Source: CAZDDI01 sp964504195 (GTDB lineage Bacteria > Chloroflexota > Anaerolineae > B4-G1 > SLSP01). Taken from it: 64,000 nucleotides of DNA. Under the pieces are notes generated by a model, which searched no databases, was not told the origin of the DNA, and saw only the letters and a list, made by a program, of their open reading frames with translations. A program made the position numbers and the translations under genes. The stretch is from contig CAZDDI010000013.1 in NCBI GenBank assembly GCA_964504195.1, positions 1 to 64,000 of the forward strand, written 5' to 3'. Positions 48,988 through 57,592 of this stretch are shown here, piece after piece. Each line of letters opens with the position of its first letter. The first letter of the stretch is position 1.

Positions 48988-49506
48988 TTACGCGAATCGC
49001 TCGAAGCGATCTTTATCCGCTTTGCAGACAGGGCACTTGAGCGGCGGCTGCGGACGCGCGCACAGATAGCCGCACACCTTGCAACGCCAGACCGGGATGC
49101 CACTGCGCGTGAATCCGACAAATTCTTCCTCGTGTTCCGCCTCTTCATAGGCGCGCTCTTCGGCTGGTAAGCGCCGCTCCGGGATGGGTTGGAGCTCCTG
49201 CACGCCGTCGCGCACGGCATCGGATACATAGAGCGCGCAATAGCACGCACCAAACTCGTCGAGATCGGGATCACGGTAATCGCATGGGCAAATGATGTCG
49301 AGGTCTTGCTCGCGCACGCCTGCCGCCAACCGGCAAGGGCAAGCCCAATAGCCATAACGTTCCTCGTTGATTAGCAACCCTTCAACAAGACCCTGCGTGA
49401 AAGGCACATCCGGGTTGAGATTATATCCCCCGGCCTTCGCCTCCTTATCCAACCGCGCGTGCAGCGTCGCGATACGCTCCTGCGAAATCTCCGGGCGCGT
49501 ACTCAT
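48988..49506 (-). CDS. Ferredoxin-thioredoxin reductase catalytic domain fused to rubredoxin-like domain
   Basis: A 172-residue protein. Residues about 1-115 match the catalytic (beta) chain of ferredoxin:thioredoxin reductase, with the Cys pattern YGYWACPCRLA, IICPCDYRD and GACYCALY binding the 4Fe-4S cluster and redox disulfide. Residues about 135-172 form a rubredoxin-like domain (WRCKVCGYLCARPQPPLKCPVC). It would pass electrons from ferredoxin or rubredoxin to thiols. ATGA overlap with the glutaredoxin gene upstream. Confidence 0.9.
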   Translation of the reverse strand: MSTRPEISQERIATLHARLDKEAKAGGYNLNPDVPFTQGLVEGLLINEERYGYWACPCRLAAGVREQDLDIICPCDYRDPDLDEFGACYCALYVSDAVRDGVQELQPIPERRLPAEERAYEEAEHEEEFVGFTRSGIPVWRCKVCGYLCARPQPPLKCPVCKADKDRFERFA

Positions 49507-49793
49507 AGGCCCAACGCCTCCTTGATGTCGTCCGTCTTTGCACCCACAATGCAGACCTTGTCATCAATGACCAGCGTCGGGAAAGAAACCCGCGAGTTCC
49601 AGGTACGCACCTGCTCGCGCGCGGCCTCCAATTCATCGCCTTCCAGTAAATCCAGATAGACGTAATCGAATGCGATGCCTTCGGCTTCGAGAAATTCACG
49701 TGTCTTGCGACACCAAATACAGGTGGAGAGCGCATAAAGCGTCACCTGATGATCATTGTGTATTCCCTCGACATGTCCGTGCGCTTCTGCCAT
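49503..49793 (-). CDS. Glutaredoxin-like protein (CIWC)
   Basis: A 96-residue thioredoxin-fold protein with redox motif CIWCRKTREFLE, cis-Pro in SRVSFPTLVIDDKV and GAKTDDIKEALGL. The start at 49793 is supported by AAGGAGG; an upstream in-frame ATG has none. Head of a two-gene operon with the FTR/rubredoxin fusion, which suggests the FTR reduces this glutaredoxin-like protein. Confidence 0.9.
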   Translation of the reverse strand: MAEAHGHVEGIHNDHQVTLYALSTCIWCRKTREFLEAEGIAFDYVYLDLLEGDELEAAREQVRTWNSRVSFPTLVIDDKVCIVGAKTDDIKEALGL

Positions 49794-49874
49794 GTCAACC
49801 TCCTTGGTGAATTGCCCTGAGTCTAGCACGTCCTTGCTAAAAAGCAATCGGCAGGACGGGCAAACAACGATGGC

Positions 49875-49924
49875 TTGACAAGTCCTGCCCTTATGTTAAT
49901 ATATGAGCGATTACTCATATATTA
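49875..49924 (+). promoter_or_regulatory. Promoter with SmtB/ArsR-type operator
   Basis: TTGACA (49875-49880), 16-base spacer, TAATAT (49897-49902). An exact inverted repeat TAATATATGAG (49897-49907) / CTCATATATTA (49914-49924) overlaps the -10 box. This is the layout of metal-responsive SmtB/CzrA operators (ATATATGAG...CTCATATAT). It should be repressed by the ArsR-family protein encoded directly after it. Confidence 0.85.
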
Positions 49925-49933
49925 GGAGATACC

Positions 49934-50269
49934 ATGTCTAAGCCACCAACCTGCCACCATTCCCATCCACCAGGGGAACAATCGCTCGACACGGAGACGG
50001 CGGAGCGTGTAGCGGCGCTTTTCAAAGCCCTGAGCGATCCCACCCGCGTGCGAATCATCGCCGCGCTGGCAGAGGACGAACGCTGTGTCTACGACCTGGC
50101 GACGGCTCTGGAAATGACCCACTCGGCGATTTCCCACCAGTTGCGCACGTTACGCGCCCTGCGCGTCGTGCGAGCGCGCAAAGAGGGGCGGCACGTCTTC
50201 TACGCGCTCGATGATGAGCACATCCGCGACCTGTTCTTGCAAGGTCTGGAACACGCGCGGCATACCTGA
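49934..50269 (+). CDS. ArsR/SmtB-family metal-responsive repressor
   Basis: A 111-residue winged-helix repressor: ALSDPTRVRIIAALAEDERCVYDLATALEMTHSAISHQLRTLRALRVVRARKEGRHVFYAL. A His/Cys-rich N-terminus (PPTCHHSHPPGE), Cys in DERCVYDL and the alpha-5 DDEHIRDLFLQGLEHARH ligands suggest Zn or Cd/Pb sensing. Autoregulated through the palindrome at 49897-49924. The metal efflux ATPase follows after 39 bases. Confidence 0.92.
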   Translation: MSKPPTCHHSHPPGEQSLDTETAERVAALFKALSDPTRVRIIAALAEDERCVYDLATALEMTHSAISHQLRTLRALRVVRARKEGRHVFYALDDEHIRDLFLQGLEHARHT

Positions 50270-50308
50270 TTGCGCCTTTTCACACTTTCACTTCTCTGGA
50301 GGTAAAAC

Positions 50309-52492
50309 TTGCTCGACACACACACTTACAAAATCGCCGGATTGGCCTGCTCAGATTGCGCCGGACGCATTGAAGCGCAAGTACGCCGTCTCGATGGCGT
50401 GCAAACCTGCACGGTAGATACCGCCACAGGCTTCCTCACCGTACAATTGGCTGTCCCAGAGTTCGATATTACCCCCATCGCACGCATTGTGGCAGAAACG
50501 GGGCACACTCTGGCTGTTGAGCGCACCCGCATGAGCACGCCGCAAGGCAACGCACTTGTGACCTTCTTCCGCTTCCTGCTCTCGCGCACCGAAACGCTAT
50601 TAACCGCCATCGCCGGCGGACTGGCATTGCTGGGGCTGGCATTGGCGGTTCTCGACACACCCACCCCAGCAACCACCGTGCTCTTCGCGCTGGCGATCCT
50701 TACCGGTGGCATCCCAGTCTTCCGCCAGGCCCGCAACGAGGTGCTACGCGCCCGCATGTTGGGGATCAATACCCTCATGGTAATTGCCGTGACTGGCGCG
50801 ATGCTCATCGGGGAGTGGGGCGAGGCGGCTATCGTGGTGGTGCTCTTCTCCCTGGGCGAGGCGCTGGAAAGCTACGCCACCGAACGGGCCAGGGGCGCAC
50901 TGGAGAGTCTGCTCGATCTCGCACCGCCAACGGCGTTGGTATTGCAACCCGATGGGGCAACCCTAGCCACGCTGGTCGAAGCCATCGCTATCGGCGCGCG
51001 GGTGCTCGTGCGCCCTGGCGATAGCGTTGCGGTGGATGGAGTCGTACGCGCCGGGCACAGCGCCGTGGATCAGGCGGCCATCACTGGAGAAAGTATCCCG
51101 GTGGATAAAACCATCGGCGATGAAGTGTTCGCTGGCACAGTCAACACCTTCGGCGCGCTAGAAGTCGAAGTGACGCGCCGCGCCGAGGATAACACTCTCA
51201 ATCGCATGGTCGCCCTAGTGCAAGAGGCGCAATCCCGGCAGGCACCGGTGCAGCGCTTTGTAGATCGTTTCGCGCGGGTATACACTCCCGCCGTGACTGT
51301 GATAGCGGCATTGATCGCTGTCGGCCCGCCCCTGCTCTTCGGGCAACCCTTCTGGGGCGATACCGGCTGGCTGATGCGCGCCCTGCAACTACTCGTCATC
51401 GCCTGCCCGTGCGCGCTGGTCATCAGCACACCGGTCAGCGTGGTGAGCGCGCTGACCCACGCGGCGCGGCGCGGCGTCCTCATCAAGGGCGGGCAGACGT
51501 TGGAGACGCTGGGCCGCGTGACCACTTTCGCCTTCGATAAGACCGGTACCCTCACCGAAGGGAAACCGATCGCCACGGATATCCTCAGCGTGTGCGAGGA
51601 CATCACCTGCACCCGCAACGGCCTGCAACTGGCCGCCGCCATCGAATCGCAATCCTCGCATCCCCTAGCGCGGGCGCTGGTAGCAGAAGCCCAAGCGCAA
51701 TCGCTTTCCCTGCTCCCCGCGCAAGATGTCACCATCCTCGATGGGCGTGGGGTGACGGGACTGGTCAACGGCGAACGGGTCACAGTCGCCAGCCATCCCT
51801 ACTTCGACGCCACGTTGCCCCACTCCACATCCGTGTGCCGCGAAGCGGAGCGTCTGGCAGCTGCAGGCCGCTCGGTAATGCTGGTCTGCCACAACGACAG
51901 CATTTGCTCTGTCTTCGCCATGGCGGATACACCCCGCGCAGCGAGCGCGGACGTAGTCACCGCCCTGCACAAGTTAGGTGGACTGCACACGATCATGCTA
52001 ACCGGGGACGGGGCAGCCGTAGCCCAAGTAATCGCACATACCGTGGGTATGGATGAGGTGCGCGCGGGGTTGCTGCCGGAAGACAAAGTCAATGCAGTAC
52101 AAGAGTTACAAGCTGCGGGAAGGAACGGCACGAACCAGGTGGTTGCCTTCGTCGGCGATGGGGTCAACGATGCACCCGCGCTGGCGCAAGCCGATGTGGG
52201 CATCGCCATGGGCGGCGCGGGATCGCATCAAGCGTTGGAGACGGCGGATGTGGTGCTCATGGGTGACGATCTGCGGCAGCTGCCCTTCATCGTGCAGCTG
52301 AGCCGCCGCACGCGGCGCACCATTCGCGCCAATATCATCTTCGCGCTGGCAGTAAAAGCCATGGTCTTCGGCCTGGCGGCGGCGGGCATTGGCTCGTTAT
52401 GGCTGGCAATCGTGGCGGATGTAGGGGCGTCGTTAGCTGTCATCCTCAACGGGATGCGGCTGCGCCAGGGCGGGAGCACTAACCCCGCTTGA
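50309..52492 (+). CDS. P1B-type heavy-metal efflux ATPase (Zn/Cd/Pb class)
   Basis: A 727-residue membrane pump. The N-terminal metal-binding domain is GLACSDCAGRIEAQV (CxxC). The transmembrane CPC motif (VIACPCALVISTPV), phosphorylation site FDKTGTLTEG and hinge GDGVNDAPALAQAD are present. Lys in the next membrane helix (ALAVKAMVFGL) and Asp in the last (LAIVADVGASL) fit the P1B-2 (ZntA/CadA) class. TTG start at 50309 supported by TGGAGG 6 bases upstream. Controlled with the ArsR-type repressor. Confidence 0.94.
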   Translation: MLDTHTYKIAGLACSDCAGRIEAQVRRLDGVQTCTVDTATGFLTVQLAVPEFDITPIARIVAETGHTLAVERTRMSTPQGNALVTFFRFLLSRTETLLTAIAGGLALLGLALAVLDTPTPATTVLFALAILTGGIPVFRQARNEVLRARMLGINTLMVIAVTGAMLIGEWGEAAIVVVLFSLGEALESYATERARGALESLLDLAPPTALVLQPDGATLATLVEAIAIGARVLVRPGDSVAVDGVVRAGHSAVDQAAITGESIPVDKTIGDEVFAGTVNTFGALEVEVTRRAEDNTLNRMVALVQEAQSRQAPVQRFVDRFARVYTPAVTVIAALIAVGPPLLFGQPFWGDTGWLMRALQLLVIACPCALVISTPVSVVSALTHAARRGVLIKGGQTLETLGRVTTFAFDKTGTLTEGKPIATDILSVCEDITCTRNGLQLAAAIESQSSHPLARALVAEAQAQSLSLLPAQDVTILDGRGVTGLVNGERVTVASHPYFDATLPHSTSVCREAERLAAAGRSVMLVCHNDSICSVFAMADTPRAASADVVTALHKLGGLHTIMLTGDGAAVAQVIAHTVGMDEVRAGLLPEDKVNAVQELQAAGRNGTNQVVAFVGDGVNDAPALAQADVGIAMGGAGSHQALETADVVLMGDDLRQLPFIVQLSRRTRRTIRANIIFALAVKAMVFGLAAAGIGSLWLAIVADVGASLAVILNGMRLRQGGSTNPA

Positions 52493-52516
52493 CAACCCCC
52501 ATCATCAAGCGATAAT
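52489..52516 (+). promoter_or_regulatory. Promoter of the thioredoxin gene
   Basis: TTGACA (52489-52494), which includes the stop codon of the ATPase gene, 16-base spacer, GATAAT (52511-52516). Confidence 0.6.
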
Positions 52517-52568
52517 TCAAGCATCGCAAAATTCTAGCGTCCTGAAACACAACGAGGAGGGAATTGAA

Positions 52569-52892
52569 ATGGGGAATATACTCAATATTGACGGAAGTAT
52601 GTTTGAGCAAGAGGTATTACAAGCAGCCTTACCGGTGCTGGTGGATTTTTGGGCAGAGTGGTGTCCCCCGTGCCGCGCGCTTGGCCCAACCCTCGAAGAA
52701 GTTGCCGTAGAATGCGCCGGACAGCTCAAAGTTGTCAAGGTGAATGTTCAAGAGGTGCAAGACCTCCCCTCACAATTCGGCGTGATGAACATCCCCACGA
52801 TGATTCTTTTCAAAAACGGGCAAGAACTTCTCCGCATGACAGGCAACCGGCCCAAGAAAGACCTGCTGCGCGAACTCACCCCGCACCTGTAG
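52569..52892 (+). CDS. trxA: Thioredoxin with CPPC active site
   Basis: A 107-residue thioredoxin: VLVDFWAEWCPPCRALGPTLEE, VVKVNVQEVQDLPSQFGVMNIPTMILFKNGQE with cis-Pro. The active site is WCPPC rather than the usual WCGPC, which is expected to shift redox potential. GAGGAGG precedes the ATG. Own promoter, own terminator. May be a substrate of the ferredoxin-thioredoxin reductase 3 kb away. Confidence 0.94.
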   Translation: MGNILNIDGSMFEQEVLQAALPVLVDFWAEWCPPCRALGPTLEEVAVECAGQLKVVKVNVQEVQDLPSQFGVMNIPTMILFKNGQELLRMTGNRPKKDLLRELTPHL

Positions 52893-52916
52893 CCTGCGCG
52901 CACTTTCAAACAACCC

Positions 52917-52953
52917 ATCGCAACGCACTTCAAGAAGTGCGTTGCGATTTCTT
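52917..52953. terminator. Perfect 15-bp terminator between trxA and mazG
   Basis: ATCGCAACGCACTTC (52917-52931) and GAAGTGCGTTGCGAT (52934-52948) with loop AA, then TTCTT. It serves trxA. The reverse side lies directly past the mazG stop (52952). Confidence 0.85.
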
Positions 52954-54400
52954 ACGCTGCACGCTTCGCCGCTTCCCACAGAGCATCCAATGCCTCTAAG
53001 GAGAGCTGCTTCAAATCCAGCCCACGTTGGCGCGCTGCCGTTTCTACATAGCGGAACCGTTGGGAAAAGCGAGCATTGGCCTCGCGCAACGCAGTTTCAG
53101 GATCAACTTTCAACCAGCGCGCCCAGTTAACCACCGCGAACAATACATCTCCCAACTCACTGGCCTGCGCTTCGAGCGTCTCGGCGGCTTCCAATTCAGC
53201 CAATTCTTCACGGACCTTATCAAGCACCCCTGTAATGTCCGGCCAATCGAAGCCCACGCGGGAAGCGCGCTGTCCATAGGCATTCGCTTGCGCCAGCGCT
53301 GGCAACGCGCCTGCTACGCCATCCAACAACGATCGCTCCACCTGCCCGTTAGCTTCACGCTCCTGCCGCTTGAGTTGCTCCCAATTAATAATGACCTCAT
53401 CAGCACCAGAAACCGGCAGCGCCCCCCATACATGCGGATGACGATGCTTGAGTTTAGCATCAACACCCGCAATAATATCGGCCATCTGAAAATCGCCCTC
53501 TTCTGTGGCAATCTGAGCATGCAGCACTACCTGCAACAACACATCCCCCAACTCCTCGCACAGTGCGGCATAATCCCCACGGTCAATCGCATCCAACGCT
53601 TCGTAAGTTTCCTCAAGCAAGTTGGCCCGCAGGCTGGCATGCGTCTGTTCACGATCCCAGGGACACCCCTCCGGGGCACGCAGGTAAGCGATGGTTTCCT
53701 GGAAACCCTCAAAGCTGCTCACCTGTGCTAATGGCGGCACGTAGAGAGAAGTCAACGGGCTATGCTCGCGGCGATCAATCTCGTAAAGCGGCATCCAGAC
53801 GAGACTCTCGCCTGCTGCGCCAGCTGCCTCAATCAACGCGACCTGATGCTCGTCAGGATACTGATTCATCAGGGTCAGCTTCAGATCAGCAGCCACAGCC
53901 CGGCTATAAACTTGCGCCAATACCGCTGGAACATCAGGATTTAGCGGGGGATGATGCAATGCTGCCACATCAAGCGCGTCCACAATTTGCAATCCATCAA
54001 GCGCATCTACAGCCAGCAAAGAAAGCAAGGGTTCGATGAAGCTCAACCCAGCCACCAGCCGCGTGGGAATAGCGGCCTCGCGAGCTGCCGCCAATAACCG
54101 GGTAACGGTCGCCTCCCCTACCAACGGATGCCCGGGGACTGCATACACCACTCCCTCTGGGCGCTGCGCTAACGCAATCACCTGCACCACAATCGCCGTA
54201 TAGACATCTGCAAAATCGCGCGCCTGTTCGTACAACACATCAAAGGAGCGCGCTGGCAACACACCCGGCAACGCACTCACCACCGGATGGCGCGCAGTCC
54301 GCAGCCAGACCTCACCAGCGCGGCTCAACACATCCCACGCCTCACGAGTCAACTGCTCCGGTGCGCCCGGCCCTAGCCCTACAATCGTCAACTGCGCCAT
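52952..54400 (-). CDS. mazG: Tetrapyrrole-methylase-like/MazG NTP pyrophosphohydrolase fusion (YabN-like)
   Basis: A 482-residue protein. N-terminal half: SAM-dependent tetrapyrrole-methylase-like domain (LTIVGLGPGAPEQLTREAW; VYAVPGHPLVGEATV; GLSFIEPLL). C-terminal half: two MazG domains, with the metal motif EETYEALDAIDRGDYAALCEELGDVLLQVVLHAQIA and a second EELAELE...SELGDVLFAVVNWAR. Expected to hydrolyse non-canonical NTPs. The ATG at 54400 has GGGAGG upstream; a reading from 54496 passes through hairpins and is rejected. Just downstream of the ribosomal operon. Confidence 0.92.
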   Translation of the reverse strand: MAQLTIVGLGPGAPEQLTREAWDVLSRAGEVWLRTARHPVVSALPGVLPARSFDVLYEQARDFADVYTAIVVQVIALAQRPEGVVYAVPGHPLVGEATVTRLLAAAREAAIPTRLVAGLSFIEPLLSLLAVDALDGLQIVDALDVAALHHPPLNPDVPAVLAQVYSRAVAADLKLTLMNQYPDEHQVALIEAAGAAGESLVWMPLYEIDRREHSPLTSLYVPPLAQVSSFEGFQETIAYLRAPEGCPWDREQTHASLRANLLEETYEALDAIDRGDYAALCEELGDVLLQVVLHAQIATEEGDFQMADIIAGVDAKLKHRHPHVWGALPVSGADEVIINWEQLKRQEREANGQVERSLLDGVAGALPALAQANAYGQRASRVGFDWPDITGVLDKVREELAELEAAETLEAQASELGDVLFAVVNWARWLKVDPETALREANARFSQRFRYVETAARQRGLDLKQLSLEALDALWEAAKRAA

Positions 54401-54419
54401 AGCACCTCCCACACACAGA

Positions 54420-54498
54420 ACAGGTAGCCGGTACAAAGACCAGCTACCTGTCGGATGAAATATAATGTGTGAAACGTGATTACACTCACGTTTCACAC
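54420..54498. terminator. Two hairpins after the ribosomal protein operon
   Basis: ACAGGTAGC (54420-54428) / GCTACCTGT (54443-54451), and GTGTGAAACGTGA (54467-54479) / TCACGTTTCACAC (54486-54498, 13-bp perfect). Both lie between rpsI and mazG. The second uses the CACGTTTCAC word common in other spacers. Confidence 0.65.
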
Positions 54499-54526
54499 AC
54501 CAAATAGACCAAAATACCTCGGATGT

Positions 54527-54919
54527 TTAGCGCTTGGTGTATTGGGGAGCCTTGCGTGCGCGCTTGAGACCTGGCTTTTTGCGTTCCTTGGCGCGTGCAT
54601 CACGGGTCAAAAAACCAGCTCGACGCAACGCCTGATTCAGATCAGCATTGATCTTGAGTAACGCACGAGCTGCGCCCATACGAATCGCCTCGGCCTGCCC
54701 CGTGATACCGCCGCCCTTAACGAGAACGGTCACATCATAGCCATCCAGCGTACGCGTAGTTTGCAGCGGCGCAACTGCCGTCTGACGATCCAGCTCGCGG
54801 CCAAAATATTCCACCAGCGGCTTGCCATTGACTACGACCTGCCCGGTACCGCCCGAATGCAAGCGCACACGAGCCGTGGCCGTCTTACGGCGTCCAATTC
54901 CCTCAAAGTATTCAGCCAT
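54527..54919 (-). CDS. rpsI: Ribosomal protein S9
   Basis: A 130-residue 30S protein: FEGIGRRKTATARVRLHSGGTG, VKGGGITGQAEAIRMGAARAL and the conserved basic end KKPGLKRARKAPQYTKR, whose last residues reach the P-site tRNA. ATG 54919 with AAGGAG; a longer frame to 55186 is out-of-frame reading of rplM. Last gene of the cluster. Confidence 0.97.
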   Translation of the reverse strand: MAEYFEGIGRRKTATARVRLHSGGTGQVVVNGKPLVEYFGRELDRQTAVAPLQTTRTLDGYDVTVLVKGGGITGQAEAIRMGAARALLKINADLNQALRRAGFLTRDARAKERKKPGLKRARKAPQYTKR

Positions 54920-54929
54920 GCTTATCTCC

Positions 54930-55376
54930 TTACAACTCCAGGGGCTTAGGTTGTTGCGCCTGGTGCGGATGTTCCGGCCCAGCATAGACCTTGAGCTTCC
55001 TGAACATCTGACGCCCCAACGGGCCACGCGGCAACATCCCACGCACTGCCGCTTCAAGAACGCGTTCTGGGTGCGTTTCCAACTGCCGACGCAGCTTGGT
55101 CTCGCGCAGCCCGCCAGGATAACCGGAATGCCGATAATAGCTCTTCTGGTCAAGTTTGCGGCCGGTAACGTGGATTTTCTCAGCATTGATGATCACAATG
55201 AAATCACCAACATCCACATGCGGCGTGTATTCAGGCTTATGCTTACCACGCAACATGTAAGCAATTTGCGAAGCCAGTCGCCCCAGCGTCTTGTCGGCTG
55301 CATCCACAACGAACCAATCCCGCTTCACATCGGCAGGTTTGGCGACATAAGTCTTCTGTATGTTTAACCCTTTCAC
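54930..55376 (-). CDS. rplM: Ribosomal protein L13
   Basis: A 148-residue 50S protein: RDWFVVDAADKTLGRLASQIA, VGDFIVIINAEKIHVTGRKLDQKSYYRHSGYPGG, AVRGMLPRGPLGRQMFRKLKVYAGPEHPH. The GTG start at 55376 overlaps the truA stop by GTGA. Forms the usual rplM-rpsI pair. Confidence 0.97.
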   Translation of the reverse strand: MKGLNIQKTYVAKPADVKRDWFVVDAADKTLGRLASQIAYMLRGKHKPEYTPHVDVGDFIVIINAEKIHVTGRKLDQKSYYRHSGYPGGLRETKLRRQLETHPERVLEAAVRGMLPRGPLGRQMFRKLKVYAGPEHPHQAQQPKPLEL

Positions 55377-56158
55377 TTTCTATCCTCACTCCCTTCACAA
55401 AGGCGTGCTAATTCCTCTTTAGGCATTGCGGGGTAAGCCACCGCTTTGAGCACCAGACCCGTCGGGGAGACCGCCGGCCCTACGTGCCGCCGCTCCCGTG
55501 ACTGCAAACAGGCGGTAAACGTCTCAAAACTGAGCTTGCCCGCCCCTACTCGCAGCAATGTCCCTACCAGCAAACGCACCATCCGGTACAGGAAGGCGTT
55601 GGCCTCAATATCAAAGTACCAACACGACTCTTGCGCCGTCCACACAGCGCGGATAACCTCGCGTACAGTGCTTTCGCCCTGCGGCGGCATCCCGAAAGCA
55701 GCAAAATCATGGATACCCACCAACTGGGCTGCCGCGGTCTGCATCACATCCAGATCAAGCGCCTGCGGCACATGCAGACTATAACGACTCATCAACGGAT
55801 TGCGTTCGGCTGCCCGGTACAACGTATAGCGGTACCATCTGCTGCGCGCCGCGTAACGCGGATGAAAATTCTCTGGCGCCGGGACAAGCTCCCGCACGGC
55901 AACAGCGAGCGGCAACAGAGCATTCATACCACGTTGCAAAGCCACCAGCGGGCGCTCCCAGGCAGTATCAAATGCAATCACTTGCCCTTCCGCATGGACA
56001 CCGGCATCTGTGCGCCCGGCAGCCAGCACCCGCGTAGGGGTTTGGGTCAACTGCTCCAGAGCTGTTTCGAGCTCCGCCTGGATTGTAGGAGCATTGCGTT
56101 GCCGCTGAAAACCCCCGTACCCAGTTCCGTCGTAACTGACGACGGCACGCACCCGCAC
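55373..56158 (-). CDS. truA: tRNA pseudouridine(38-40) synthase
   Basis: A 261-residue enzyme: VVSYDGTGYGGFQRQRNAPTIQAELE, catalytic Asp in AAGRTDAGVHAEGQVIAFDT, and EANAFLYRMVRLLVGTLLRVG. GTG start at 56158 with AAGGA 8 bases upstream, 10 bases after the rplQ stop. The rplQ-truA-rplM-rpsI order is common in Gram-positive-type clusters. Confidence 0.95.
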   Translation of the reverse strand: MRVRAVVSYDGTGYGGFQRQRNAPTIQAELETALEQLTQTPTRVLAAGRTDAGVHAEGQVIAFDTAWERPLVALQRGMNALLPLAVAVRELVPAPENFHPRYAARSRWYRYTLYRAAERNPLMSRYSLHVPQALDLDVMQTAAAQLVGIHDFAAFGMPPQGESTVREVIRAVWTAQESCWYFDIEANAFLYRMVRLLVGTLLRVGAGKLSFETFTACLQSRERRHVGPAVSPTGLVLKAVAYPAMPKEELARLCEGSEDRK

Positions 56159-56168
56159 GCTACAATCC

Positions 56169-56558
56169 TTACGCTTCCTCGACGAGCTGTAAAAGTACGA
56201 TGGGCGCGGCGTCGCCTTTGCGTTGCCCTAAATTCAACATCCGGGTATAACCGCCCGGGCGCTCCGCGTAGCGCGGAGCAATCTCGTCAAAGAGTTTTCT
56301 TACCACAACCGGATCATTGAGGCGCGCTGCCGCCAAGCGGCGAGCATGGACACCCTGAGCCGGATTTTCTTCAGCTGCCGCCAGGCCACGCTTGGCCAGC
56401 GTAATTAGCTTCTCAGCTTGCCCGCGAATAGCCTCAGCCTTAGCGCGCGTCGTACGAATACTCTCGTGGCGTAACAACTGAGTAACCATAGTACGGCGCA
56501 ACGCAGTTCGGTGCCCTACAGGGCGATTGAGCTTCTTACCCGCGACACGATGTCGCAT
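56169..56558 (-). CDS. rplQ: Ribosomal protein L17
   Basis: A 129-residue 50S protein: MRHRVAGKKLNRPVGHRTALRRTMVTQLLRHESIRTT (typical RHRxxGxKLxR start), LFDEIAPRYAERPGGYTRMLNLG. SD GGAGG. 23 bases after rpoA. Confidence 0.97.
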   Translation of the reverse strand: MRHRVAGKKLNRPVGHRTALRRTMVTQLLRHESIRTTRAKAEAIRGQAEKLITLAKRGLAAAEENPAQGVHARRLAAARLNDPVVVRKLFDEIAPRYAERPGGYTRMLNLGQRKGDAAPIVLLQLVEEA

Positions 56559-56581
56559 GATTCATCCTCCTCATCAATGAT

Positions 56582-57574
56582 TCAGGCTTCCGCCTCATCT
56601 TCTTCTTCACCAGGCGTCAGTGCTTCTGGGGTCACATCGCCCAAAAAGCCCTTTTCCTGCAACTGCTCGCGCAGTTCATCCAGCGATTTCTCGCCGAAGT
56701 TCCGAATGGACAACAAAGCATCACGCCCACGTGCAATGATCTCCATAACCTCACCCACGTTGGAAATGCCAGTGCGCTTAAGTGCATTATACACACGCAC
56801 TCCCAGCCCCAGGTCTTCAATAGGCGTAGCATAAGCACGATGCGGGATACCCTCTTTTTCCACATCCACCACAATGTGCGTTTGGTCTTCCTCGATTTCC
56901 GCACCAGCAATCAAACGCAGGTGAGTTACGAGGATCCGCGCACTCGCCTTGAGCGCCTCAAAAGGTACAAGCCGCCCATCCGACCAAACTTCCATAATTA
57001 AACGATCATAGTTGGTCAGCTGGCCCACGCGCGCCGGCTCCACTGTGTAATTCACACGCCGGACAGGACTAAAAATTGCATCCACCGGCAATACACCGAT
57101 AGGCATCCGGCCCCGGCTATCGCCGGGCGAGTAACCACGCCCGGCCTCGACCGTGAATTCCATATCCAGATGCACATCATCCGCATCCACCGTGAAAAGG
57201 TAGAGTTCTGGATTGATAATTTCGATTTCCGGCGGAGCGATAATATCGCCCGCCGTGACAACACCCTCCCCCTCAACGCGCAAGGTCATGTACAATGGCC
57301 CTTCGCCATCCATCACCAACCGTATTTGTTTGAGACGCAAAATGAGTTGGATAACATCCTCGCGCACGCCAGGGATAGCCGCAAATTCATGGGACATATC
57401 GCTGATGCGCACAGCAGTCACACATGCGCCCTCCAGCGAGGACAACAACACCCGGCGCAGCGAATTACCCAGCGTCACCCCATAACCGTTCTCGAGCGGG
57501 CCAATAAGGTAACGCCCGTACTGCTGCGTATTGACATCAATTTCAACTTTGGGCAGAACTGGCGCTGCTAACAC
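56582..57574 (-). CDS. rpoA: RNA polymerase alpha subunit
   Basis: A 330-residue subunit for RNA polymerase assembly and activator contact. N-terminal domain: FLIGPLENGYGVTLGNSLRRVLLSSLEGACVTAVRI (here YLIGPLENGYG), INPELYLFTVDADD. C-terminal domain about 255-315: EDLGLGVRVYNALKRTGISNVGEVMEII and LSIRNFGEKSLDELREQL. GTG start at 57574 supported by GGAGG 5 bases upstream. The acidic tail EEEDEAEA is usual. Confidence 0.97.
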   Translation of the reverse strand: MLAAPVLPKVEIDVNTQQYGRYLIGPLENGYGVTLGNSLRRVLLSSLEGACVTAVRISDMSHEFAAIPGVREDVIQLILRLKQIRLVMDGEGPLYMTLRVEGEGVVTAGDIIAPPEIEIINPELYLFTVDADDVHLDMEFTVEAGRGYSPGDSRGRMPIGVLPVDAIFSPVRRVNYTVEPARVGQLTNYDRLIMEVWSDGRLVPFEALKASARILVTHLRLIAGAEIEEDQTHIVVDVEKEGIPHRAYATPIEDLGLGVRVYNALKRTGISNVGEVMEIIARGRDALLSIRNFGEKSLDELREQLQEKGFLGDVTPEALTPGEEEDEAEA

Positions 57575-57592
57575 GTCGCCTCCTTCTGCTTA

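Noticed and set aside
50309..52492. Copper-type (P1B-1) pump
   Set aside because: The Lys and Asp in the last membrane helices and the ArsR/SmtB-type control favour the Zn/Cd/Pb class.
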